Notes under the pieces: generated by a model
Databases searched by the model: none
The model's input: only the letters and a program-made list of their open reading frames with translations
Told to the model about the DNA's origin: nothing
Translations under genes and position numbers: made by a program
Assembly: GCA_031763025.1 (NCBI GenBank)
Contig: JASSKH010000029.1
Span: 4,499,862 to 4,563,861 of the forward strand
From: Macrocystis pyrifera
Taxonomy: Eukaryota > Sar > Phaeophyceae > Laminariales > Laminariaceae
Length of the DNA stretch: 64,000 nucleotides
Direction of reading: 5' to 3'
Shown here: positions 26,301 to 38,300 of the stretch, piece after piece
How positions within the stretch are numbered: position 1 is the stretch's first letter
Layout: each line of letters starts with the position of its first letter

Positions 26301-29300
26301 TCTCGCCGACACTTCTCTTTCCCCCCCCCCCGCCGCCACTTTAGGGCGCGCGTTCATTTTTATGGAGAGAAGAGCCCAGGATTTTTTCGCGCCACGTCGC
26401 CTCGCGCGGAAATCGTGCAAGCACACACGCTGCTATGAATAGGCGCACGTTACTGGTGTCTGTCTGCGAGTCATTTTTTTTGCCTGAGAAAAAGGTCCTT
26501 CAGCCGGATTCAAGCGCACGCAATCGATATGACTGTAGTCACAGCGGTAATTACCAATTTTAGTTCGTAGTCGTCCTGGCCCGGGCGGCCGGCACGGAAA
26601 ATGATTGCCATCCATTGCCCGTGTTCTATATTCCCCCGGGGTGGCCGACAGCAGCTCTGAAGAAGATAACAAGAACGCCCCCCCCTCCTCTGGTGCGTGT
26701 TGCCCCCGCCGATCTCTATTAATAATACTTTGGGCTCCTTGTGTGGTGCTGGCAGGTATTATCGTGGATAAGGTTTTGTAGAGCGGTAGTTCGGTCTGTG
26801 TACAACAGGGCTTGTCCGCGAGTCGTTCGCCTGGGTTTTATGTACCAGGTATTTATGTACGGTAAATGTGTGCGACTGCTTCGTGATGGCTGTATTGTTT
26901 TATGACGGTTCACGATTTGATGGTTTTGACTACCCGTACGTAGAGGTGTAGGTTTGGAGCTTTGCAGCTTTCGAGGCTGTGAAGCTTTGAAGCTTCCATG
27001 TTGCCTCCAAGCAACCTGCAGCGGTCTCCCCGCCCCCCTTTTTCTTTTTTCTTGTTGCCGGTGAAAAGGCAGAAAGGGTTGCACCCCCTATCGTCGTTGC
27101 TGCTGCTGCCGCTGCTGCCATCGCTTCGGCTCTGCAGAGGCGTGGCGCGCGGTAGGGATACCAGCCTACCCGCGGGGTACTGTTGCACGTGGTGTTCGAC
27201 ACCAGGGATCAGGGGCCTGTTGTGTTGAAGATGCAGCTTGCAGCTAGCTTTTCGCATCTCTATGTACATATATGCCTGGTTCGGTCTATATGCCTGGTAT
27301 GTTTTTTTTGCGGCATTCTTCATGGCACCTATGTGTCCATGATACTGCAAAACCTGATACGACAATACCTGGTGCTTCCAGGCAACTAAATAAATGGTGC
27401 TGCATGTAGGCCGGGGCGGAGGCGGAGGCGGTGGCGCCCCGGCCCCGGGCCCGGACGGCCGCCGGAGGCCGTTTTTTCTGACGTATACGTATGCGTATTT
27501 ATACTCGAAATGTGTGTCTTTTACGCGCTCGTTTTATCCTGTTGTAAATATGGTGCCGGTCGGCTTAGAATGCTACGCAAGTCGCAAGGAAAACGGCACT
27601 AAATGTCAAAACGTGCAAAAATGGCAGCGAGCAGACCTATTTTGGCGAAAAACACGCCTATTGTTTTTTTTCGCGTGCGGCGAAACGGAGCCGCACCCCC
27701 CCAAAAAGGCCGCACTTTTTTTTGACCTGCGGCGAAAAAAAGGTACCGTCCACACAAGACCAGCCGCACCACGCCTACGGCTCGTGGCAGGGAAAACGGG
27801 ATTTACGGGAAAAGTGCGCGCGAGCGCAACTTTTCACCGCCTATTTTATGCCCTGTTTTAGGCAAGTATTACACTATGGCAGGTATTTTCCGGTATGATA
27901 TATGTTATTGCCGATATATCGTCATGGTAACCCAGCCAGTCTCGTTTTAGAGGGTTTGTTTTACACACGCACGCTAAAGGCATGCTGAGCTCTTGCATAT
28001 TATGACGATATTGCTCAAGTACCGATACACCACAGCTTTCACGAACTGCGGCACAAACAAAAGGTGGAGCAAGAGAGGGAGGCAAGAGAGAAGAGAGATG
28101 AAAGGCTAAGTCGATCGAGAGAAAGGCTGAGTCGATCGAGAGAGAACGAAGACGGCGTGATTGCGGAGCTGTTCATATTTTGTTCACGTTCAATCGTGTT
28201 TGTCGCTATGTATGCTCGGAGGGAGTAAAATGGGCAAACATTTAGATGTTCCGCACCAGCTACTCGTGGTGTTTGAGGGCTTGGAGCATCAAGTGTTATT
28301 ATTTCAATCCGCGGTTTTCAAAACCTAGAAGTTGTAGTTTCGGCCGTCGAATTTCCGCCGCTTTGCATAACCCTTACGACGGAAAATAGCTCTTGATGTG
28401 AAGTAACTACAAATACAAAAGTACAGCGGACGGCAAATTGAGTTTTTCGCACGTTGGTCTTCGCGTCTTTTGCCAGCGTTGGGAATGAAACAATAGCCGT
28501 GTTCGGGACGGCACTATTAATAATAAACAAAATAACTTCGATCGTAATCGATACGATTTCGATATTTGATGAATGGAAGCCTTTGTCCAGTATCTGCATA
28601 AAAATCACCGGGATGCTGTAGGGGATGGAGGACTAAACGCTTTCGATTTCGAACGTTCGCTGTTTCGATGTTCCGATGGTTCGAACCTTTCGGTACGATA
28701 CCCAACACCATTTATGCTAATGGGAACTATAAAATATTGATATTTGTGTATTTTCCACAGCATCAACCCAATCCTCTTGCGACGAGCTAGCCGGTCGGTG
28801 TTTGTTTTCGAGAGTCACGTACAATCTACGAGCACTACTTGTATACTGTGGCCTGTGGCCCGACACCCTGCCCCCCCCCCCGTGTATTCTTGCTGTGACC
28901 CAGCCCCCCCCCCTTTTTTTGGCTTGATGGTTGTGGTATTTCAGATGTATCTCCCCTCTCCCTCCAGCTAGTAGCAAAGGCAGTGTGCGATTACACTCAC
29001 AAGCACCTCCACAGACATCGTTTCCACGCACAGATCGTGGGGTAGCTCAACACGAACAAACACGAACAAAGATACCCCACATATGCTACACCCGGGCAGC
29101 TCACGGCGACCACTGCTCATCACAGGTTCCATGTCCTCTCACACTCTCGTGCGTGGTGGGTTGCTATTAGGCGTTCCCCTCGCGGACGTACGCACAACCC
29201 CCCCCCCCCCCCCCCCCCCCCCCTCGAGCTCCCCACCGCTTCTCAAACTACACACGTTTTTGTCAAGTTTTTCTACCTGCAATGAGTATGGGCTAATTAT

Positions 29301-32300
29301 TGCAGTAGGAGAAGGGCTCGGTGTCAACGTGTGCGTGGCCCACGATATCCCCGTCCTTCCTACCTCCGCTGGTCTGTTTCCATGCGTTCTTAAGTGTTCT
29401 CGCCCATTGACTTGAGTTTTTTTCTTTTTTTGGAAGCACAGGGTCCAATCCGCTACAGTACACGGCAGGAGTCGGATGTCCCCGGTGCTCTTTTTTTTGT
29501 TTTTTTTTTCAATTCTTTGTCGCCGATTGGCTGATAATCGTTTTTTTTTTTTTTTTTTTTCAATTCTTTGTCGCCGATTGGCTGATGATCGTTTTTTTTT
29601 TTTTTTTTTTTTTTTACCCAAAGGTTCTGATCAGCAACAGCAATCGCGAGGCTCATCCCCCGCCCGAGAAGAGATTGACCGCGAAGCCAGCGTAGATTCC
29701 GGTGTCAGCGGTGGAGGTAGCGGTGGGGGTGGGAGTGGGAGTGCCGGAGGAAGGCCGGCAAGAACGGCCTCTTCTAGGAGCTTGGGAGCAGCTATAGGCG
29801 GAGGAGGAGGAGGAGTAGGGGGGGTTGGCGGTGTGCAGCTGACGGTGGGGGACAGCAACCAACGTCCCCGACGTCACAGCATAGTTGGTTCGGAACTGTC
29901 GCCGAGCGGAAGCGGAATGCTGGTTGGGTTGGGAGCAGGAGACGGAGGAGGAGGCGGAAGTGGAGGAGTGGGGGGGGGAAGCGAAGTCGTGCCTCCCACG
30001 CCTTCTAGCTCGGGCAGCGGTGGCAGCAACCGGGGCGGGTCGAGGAGCAGTCGCCCTTCGCCGTCCCCCCCCCAGGGCAGGCAGGCTTCGTCCCCGACTC
30101 CGCCGCCGCCGCCCCCGCTGGCGCCGGCCCTGTCTAGATCCGCGTCTTCGAGGTCTTCGCCGACGGCGTCCGCCATGCCGCACGGGCTGACCGTGCAGGA
30201 GCTGAAGGAGTTGACGAAGGTGAGGCGGGCGTGTTTGGGGCACGGTGTTGAAGGTAGAGTAGGGCAGGGAGTTGGGTGGCGGGGGGGGGGGCGTGCTCAT
30301 TTTGTTGCTTGCCTTCGTCATTTGACCAATGACCACGCATCGATTTCGAGACTGTTCGCTGGGTGCGGGGGGGGGGCGTGTACTCGATGTCATGCATGGC
30401 CGTAGTCGTTTGAACATAGACCCTCGCATCCCTACAATGCCGGGACGGAGCACGTCGGGTTTTCACCGAGCAGGCAGACATTGATTGCACCAAGCACGAA
30501 GCGCCGTGAGGTGTTCGGCGAGTCGCATGAATGGGTGAGATGCATCCTACAGTAGTAAGAACCGTTTGTGAGGCGGCTTTGCTTATATAAGACAACTTCA
30601 ACAAGTTTGTTTATTTTCTGGTGTGGCCAATTCCAGAGACAGCAATGGGTTTACTATGTAACTGCCTCGTGGGTGCTTTGCTATAAGCACTACGTGATTC
30701 GATCATTCCCCTTGTGTGGAGTAAAGGTTTTCCTCCCAGCACAATGCGCACAAATGACTTAACTCGTTCGTCAGCTGTTATCGACCGCCACTTTTGTTTT
30801 TTTTATACGGTACCCTGGTTGTCTAGCTCACGCACTAAGCGGCATGTTTTACAGTGTTGTTGCCAACCGACGCCAACCCAACCTATGTACGGTATATAGG
30901 GGGAGGGGGCGAAGGTAGAGGTGAGGGAATATGCGGGGCGGTGAGGACGTTGTTGGCCCGTTCGGGTATTGCGACAAGTATCGGCCTATGAGTGTATTTT
31001 CATGTCTGAAACGTTGGTGCGGTTTTAGAAGGGTCGAAATGGATTGACGGGGTAGAAGTGAAAGCTTTAATGAGGAATACAGCACGTTTGCTAAAGTAAA
31101 CCGTCGTGCCGTATTGATGTTGCGTGCGCGTTCGCAACTGAATAGGTTCGACGCTACAGTAGCTTGGACCCGCGCTGGGAGTAATCGACCTCTGTTTTTC
31201 AACTCGTGTTTCCCCCCCCTACCCCTCGGCCCCCCCCACCCCCCTTCCCTCTTTTCGGCCCGGACGTTGCCCCCGCGCGGCCCATCTCATCCATGCCGTC
31301 CCGTCAAACCCTCGACACCGCCATAAATCGTTGTCGAAACGGCCAGATGCGACTCGCCAGGGAAGCGTTCAACATCCCCGTCTACTCCGTGCTTCAGGGC
31401 AGCGGCGGCGGTGGTGGCGGTGGCCAGCAGCAGAACCCCAGTTTAGCCGGCGCTGTCGCCTCCTCCTCTTCCTCCTCCGCTGTCGGCGGCGTCGCGGGCC
31501 GTACCCCGGGCAGCCCGGGCGGAAGCAAGGCGAGTGTAGGCGGCGGTGGTGGCGGCGGCTCCTTACAGCGGGGCCGCGCGTCCTCCCCGTCACCCCTGCT
31601 GGGGGGCCACGCTCTCCCTCCTCACCACTCCCAACAACAGCAGCAACAACGCCACCACCACCACCTTGCTAGCCACAGCCCTGTGACTTTAGCGCCTCGC
31701 TCCACGCCGTCGTCTCCCGACCATGGAGGGGAACGGCCGCACCGGCGAACTCGAAGGGGGGGGCGGCGGGGGCGGAACAGGTGGGGATTGGAATTGTGCC
31801 GTTTTGCACTGTTGGCGTTTTTGCTATTATTACGGGGGTCCGTAGTTAATAGGACCTATGGTATACATAAAAACCTATATATTTAACTATTTTTACTAAC
31901 AATATTTGGTCCTATTTACTATGGACCCCCGTAATACCATAGTCGTTTTTTTGTTGAGGAGGGGGATGGAGGATGATTTTTTTATTTTAGGAGCACTGGG
32001 GTCCGGGGCTAGGGCGTGATGCTCGGTCCCCTTTTTTTCTGGAACCATCCTCTGAATCCTCGGCGCTCGACCATACTCCTCGCTGCACGAATTCGCCGCT
32101 CGCAATATTTGGCGACATGAGCGGGTCTCTACAACGGTTTCGGCGTTTACGCGATGGGCATTCATCCCTTATCGTGTCGTCTGCTCAGACACCGCCCGCG
32201 ATGTGAGACTGCAAGGTCTAGCGACTGTTCTGTCAGCGTGATCAAGCGCATGGTATTCGGGAAAAACAGAACCACCGAGCCAGCAGTCAAAGCTGATGTG

Positions 32301-35300
32301 CCCTTCATTTGAGAGATGCCGTCTCCACTGCGCTGGGTCTCTACAACGGCTTTGACGTTTGCATTGCGGTGTCTGGAGTGCATAGCGACTGTTGTGTAAA
32401 CGTCAACAAGCGCATGGTATTGGAGGAGCACCGTAGCTACTGAGCTATTTAGTTGCAGTCAGCGCTGATGTGTTTTTTTTTTTAGATACGCAACAACCAC
32501 TTCGTTGGCGCAGTGGACGCATGCTGCGGTACCTCTCTTGAGAAGTTCCATACCTTACCCAAAACCCGCCTCAGGACAACATGCACACTCAACCTGATGG
32601 GCAATCCCATGGCCTAGGTCCGTAGCGAAAACAATGGTAAAAGCGGACGATTTTGGGTAGTTCCTCTGTCGAGAAGCCTGCCGTTATCCTTGCGCGACAG
32701 CAAGGTCTTTGCCGTCGCGGGTCGGGTTTTGTTTTCTTCGAGGGTTTTATCCCATACACCTGTAGATTTATTGTACGCATGTGCTTGCCGCACAATCGTG
32801 GCTGATATTTAGATCGTTAGATGTTGCCGATACAGCAGTTGGTTCATGTTTTTGTCTTCCATACCGGTTCATACTGTTCATGGACGTTCGTCGTACGCTT
32901 TTCTTGGGCAAGAAATATCGTGGTTCATGTGATGTGTCGGCTGTAGGTGGCTTCTCTGCTCTTGTCTCCCTGCCTTGCCAGGCGTGCCCCTTGTATTTCG
33001 CTTGCCAACTGCTGCGGCTACGCTCTCGAAACCCCGCTCTCTTTCTGTTATCCTCGCCTTACCTCTTCTCCACCACCCCATTTACCCTACGCCACGCCAT
33101 CCTCCCCAATCCCGCTTCGGACACTGCTGAACTATCGTGGGACACTCGCTGCGCAGGTCACCTCGCCCCGGGGATCAATTCTCGCCCAAGCTAGACGGTA
33201 GCGTCGGCGGCGGTGCAGGTGGTGTTGGCGGGGCGGGCGGAGCAGGCGAAGAACACGAGGGCTACTCCAGCGCTAGCCCGTCCCCGCGGGCGCGCAGGAG
33301 ACAATCAGACCCCTGGGCTGACTTAGACGATCACCTCCGCTCGGCCTCGCAGCCCCGAACGATGAACCGTGGCGACGTCGCTCCTCGTGGCGGCAGCAGC
33401 GGCGGTGGGGGTGGCACGGTGGGTAGTGGAGGAAGGAGGGACGCTGACTTTGGACGTAGCAGAGGTGGCGGCGGCGGCGGCGGCGGCAGTAGTCGGGACT
33501 TGAGCGGTTTCTCTGCCAGCCCCAGGCTGACTTCCCACATGGACCTCTACACGAGTGGGGGCGGGAGTGACCCCCGCCACCAGCAGCGCCTTGGCAGCAA
33601 CGGCCAGCAGCCGCAGCAACAACACCCTCACCGGCACCCCCACCATCAACACCAGCACCCACACCAACACCAACATCAACACCATCACCAGCAGCACACA
33701 CCACCGCTGCCCCCGCCGCCGCCCGAATCATTCAGCCTCCTCGACAATCCGGACGCCGCGGTGTCTTGTGCCGGGGGCGGGTCTTCGCGGCGACCGCAGT
33801 CGCTGCCCCTTTCGGGTTCTCGCGTGGGTGTTCACGGCCTCCTTCCGTGGGATTCGCGGGGCGGGGACGGGGCGCTCGGCCCCCCTTCTTCCCGCGGAGG
33901 TAGCAGCGGCCGCGGGTCTCCTGTGGAGATGGCGTGGTTGCAGGAGATTGAGAGGCGGCGGAGGGAGGCGGGTGGTCGCTCGTTAGCTGAGGCAGAGCGG
34001 GGGGTGGGGGCGGGGCGCGGGAGCGCGAGCAGGAGAGGATGGTGGTGGCGCAGCAGTCGGAGCGGCCTCGGTCGATGCACCACCTCGACCGCAGGCAGCT
34101 GCTGAACGAGCAGGTGAGAACCGCGGGCGTATGTCCCATGGATTGTGTGTATGTTGTTGCTCAATCATGTTGCGCAGTATTGTGCGTGGAAACAGGGAGG
34201 TGATTCATCTGCACACGTATGTACGCGTTTTTTGTCCATGGTTCGGAGTTTTGTTTCTACTTACGTACCAGCTATCTGTTCTGTTTTTTTTTAATTGTTT
34301 GTGCTGCATTTGACGCTTGTGTCGTATTGTTGCCACGATGTGTCCTATTTTTTCAATGATTTGTGTGTTTGTCTTTGCTTCGGTCACGTCAACATCCGTA
34401 CTCAGTTCCCTCTGACTCCCTCTCCCCCTCCCCCGCCCCCCGTATTATATACCTGGTATATATAGCTTGGGCTGGCGTCGGTTGGCGACGACGCTGTAAA
34501 ACAGGCCTCTCACTGCGTGAGCTAGACAGCCAGGGTACCGTTTTTTTTTTTTTTTTTTTTGGCGGTTACCACGGTTGGCGGTCTAGTTAGATAGTTTTAT
34601 GCGGGGAGAACCTTCACTCTGCACAAGCGGGATGATCGTATCACGTAGTGTGTATATGGTGAGGCACCCACGAGGCAGTTACACAGTGAACCCATTGCTG
34701 TCTCTGGAAGTGGCCACACCAGATATTAAATCAGTTCATTGATGCTGTCATCCATATGCAAGAAAATCCGCCTCTAAAGCGGTTCTTAGTAGGATGCAGC
34801 TCACCTTTCATGCGACTCGCCCGAAACTTCACGGCGCTTCGCGCCTGGTGCAAGCGATGTCTGCCTGGTCGGTAAAAACCCGACGTGCTCCGTCCCGGCG
34901 TTGTAGGGATGCGAGGGTCTATGGTGATCCGATTACAGCCATGCATGATAATGAGTACACCCCCCCCCGCCCCCCGAACCTCAACACGCGTTCTATCGCT
35001 CCCTCCCGGTCCCCGTCCGGACCCGTGTTCCTCCGTACCGCAGCAAGCCTACTTGAGGGAGAGAATGGAGGGCGGCCGTCGCATTCCAGGCATGATCGGC
35101 CCGGAGCGTACCACCGCCCTTCGAGGTGGCTACGACCCCCGCGACGACCCCGCCTCCCCAGCCGGGGCACTCCCGCTTGCACCGAGCCAACAGCGAGAGC
35201 ATCGTCGGCGCCTCTGCTCACGCGCTCACAAGTGCTAACGCTGGTCGGGACCCGCGGTACGCCAGTGGTGGTGGCGGCGTCCATGCCGCCCGCTTCTACC

Positions 35301-38300
35301 CCAGGGAAAACGGCGGAGGTGACGTCGGGGGGGGCGCGGGCGCGGGTGCGGGTGGTAAGTACGATTTCGAGTTCTATGATGCGCAACAGCAGCAGCAGCA
35401 GCGGCAGTTGTCGTCTTCGTCACTTCAGCGGAACAGCGGTGCCGGCATGGATCCCAACACCGGCTCCCTGCGATCTGACGAGCTCAGCGGGGGGGACCAC
35501 GGCCGGTACGATGTACACGGCAGCCACCATGGCAGCAGCGCTAGCGTTAGTGGAGGTGGTGGCGGGACGGGGGGGCCTCGAGGGAGTCCCCCCCTCCCGC
35601 CGCATGGCCCGCTCCTGGCTTCTCGGCGAACCGATGGAGGCGCGGTGTCGTCCATTGCCTCTTTTCACGGTGGCGGTGGCTTGGGTGGTAGTGGCAGTGG
35701 TAGGGGGTACAGCGGCGGCAGTGGTGGGGTCGGTGGGGGCGGGGTGGCGGGCATGATCGGGGCAGGTGGAGTGCGGCACGGGTCGTCGCCTTCGCTGGCC
35801 GACGGGGTGCGGGACGACATATCGTTCACGGTGAGTTGGTTGGATGGCAGTTGCAGCGACCATACACGGGGGGGGGGGGGGGGGGGGGGGGGGGGGTCTC
35901 ATTTGTCGTTTGTCTCAGTCGTTTGACCATTGAACACGCATCCCTTTCGAGATGGAGTAGTGGGGAGGGGGATCGGGTTGGAGTGTGTGTTGGTGTTGGG
36001 GCTTGATAATGAGGTTGATTGCGGTTAGTTTAGCCGCCATTCATCCCACGTTTAGTTGTCCGTCTCTTCATGCCGTCATAAACGCCGGACCTTTTCCTTT
36101 GTCACATCTCCGGTAGTCAGTACTTCGTAGGTGTGTGACGTTCGTCCAATGCCCTCCAAGATCCTCTGCCTGACAATAAGAGCAGGACCTCTGCCATTGC
36201 TCGGGCGGTCGAAACGTACCCTGGTACCCAGTTTACAAAATAATATTTGTGGTTCCTATCCGGTACGGAGTCTGGTGTAGGGGTTTGATTTGTTGTGTTG
36301 TGTTTTGGGGTTGTCGCTGGATTATAGGGGGTTAGGGTTGCGGTTGCCGAGGGAGAGGTCTCGTGTAGAATGAAATTGATGGGTTTGTGTGGTCTGGGTT
36401 TCATTTTGTTTTGCCGGTGTTGGGGGCTGGCCGGTTGACTCGGAGGGGCCAGTTGCTCGAGCTCACCAGGATAATACCGCCGTGCCGCGCCTCTCGGTCG
36501 TATTGCCTTGTTTGGGCTTGCGTTGGTCTGGATTGGGTCGGTTTTTGACCGGGTTGGTATTTGGTTGTTTTTGGTTGTGGGATGAGTTGGTTTTTGTTGA
36601 TTTTGGCTGGGTTCGGTGTGCTTTAGTTAAGGCAATGTTGCGCTTGTTGAGTGCCATCGCTATACCGCTAAAGCGGACCGTATGAGTCGCGCGTGAGGGA
36701 TACTTCCTTGGGCATATGCAGCCGTTGTCGCGCCGCGAACTGGCGTTCTGCGCCAGGCGTCTTAAATCTGGCGCCTGCCGCTACTTACCTCTTGGTCGTT
36801 GCCATCAGCAAGGACGGGCCACCGTCCATGTACCATAATATAGTATCGCGTGCGGCACTGCTGCTGTGTGCGGTAGTTGTGTACCACCACAATATCGTGT
36901 GCAGCAATATCGTAAACCGCAGTACCATGTACGGTAGTGTGTTGCCGTAGTATCGCGTACCGAACTAACGAACTTGGGTGCCGTACCAAACTCACGTTTG
37001 CGTACCATGTCGTGGGCCGTACCGATCACCATTCAGAATACGGAATGCCGTACCGTGGAACAGCCGGGAGGCAAGGGACAACCGTGGTCATTGTACTCAC
37101 CTGTTGGTACCCTCCACACTTCCCCGGCTCTGCCCCTCCCCCCCCCCCCCCCCCCCCCCCCCCTCCCTCGCCGTTACCACGTAGGTGGCGGAGTCTGTCC
37201 TGGTGACACCCAAGAACCCCGGCGCGGCTACAGGGCAGTGGAAGAGTAACCCGGGGCCGCCATCATGGCAGGGGTCTGCTCCTCCCGGCGCCATGCTGCC
37301 CTCTCCCTCTTCTGCGATGCACGGGAGAGACGTCCACGGGGGGCAGATTCAGCAGGGGGGGGGCGGCCAACAGCAACAGCATGGTTACCAACAGGTGCGG
37401 AGCTTTTTTTTTTTTTTTTTTTTTCTTGTTCATTTGTAGGTTGGTTGTTTTGTTTTTTTTTTTTCGTCGAGGCCTCGTCGGAGGTGCGACTTTTTTTTTT
37501 TCTTTCGGTTGTTGATTGGGTACTCGTTGGAATAGGTTGGTTGATTGCTTGTGTTTGTGAGCAGTAAAGGCCACGGTGTGGTAGGGGGGGTAGGGGGTGT
37601 GGAGTTATCGGGGGTAATGTCATGTGGTGTCAGGGTTGGCAAAGGTGGTCGTGGCGTTTGAGTTGCTGTTGGGGGTGGAGTGGTTAGGTTGTTGGTTGGT
37701 GGTGAGTGGTGTGAGGGGGGATTGCTTTGCGTTTTGTATTTTCATGTTAGTGTGAGGTGGGTGGGCGCTTTGGTTGCTTTATTGCTTGGTGGTTTTCTTG
37801 GTGTTTTCGTCAGTGATGTTGTCGCTGGTGGTGATGTTTCTGTTCTTTGTCGGTGTCCGGTTTTTGTGGCGTCGGTGTCGGTGTCGTCGATATCTGACTT
37901 CCTGTCTCACCGCCACCGAGCTAGAACGCCCTTTGAACCAACGGTTGGCTGCTCCGGTCGTCGTGTGCGCCCCTCGTCCTTCTCCCCTACCTACTCCGCC
38001 CCGCGGTAAAAACGTTTCCGCACCAACACGCAGCAGTCGTATGCTTTAGCGTCCCGCCGCGCAGGGGAAAGCCGCGGCGGCGGTGGCGGCAACAACAGTA
38101 GCGGTAGCAACGCCAGCACCAGCGGGCAGGCCGGTTTGCACCGAGACACAGCTACCGGTACCGGCAGCGGCGCCGCGGCGGGGAGAGGTATCTCGCAGTC
38201 CCAGCCCATTGACCTTCACCATCACCACCCCTCTCCCACCTACCTACCGGCCCGGGGCGCCAGGAGCACATGATGGACTACCAGCCCGAATCGATCATGA

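Larger units (their letters stand above)
6624..29623 (+). other. Putative 23-kb intron 1, filled with transposon debris
   Basis: The donor GTGAGT at 6624 and the acceptor ACCCAAAG at 29616-29623, preceded by a T-run, give matching phase. I find no further exon inside. Contents, listed separately: MITE-1, -2, -3 and -4 copies, a CGGGT-repeat element, one R repeat, one truncated non-LTR retrotransposon, homopolymers and CTG tracts. Alternatively this is an intergenic region between two genes. Confidence 0.45.

Noticed and set aside
33273-33731. Open frames antisense to exon 4 (up to 152 codons)
   Set aside because: They are shadows of the GC-rich, repeat-rich exon. Splice phase, motif continuity and termination support the + strand frame. 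The same applies to frames antisense to exons 2, 5 and 7.
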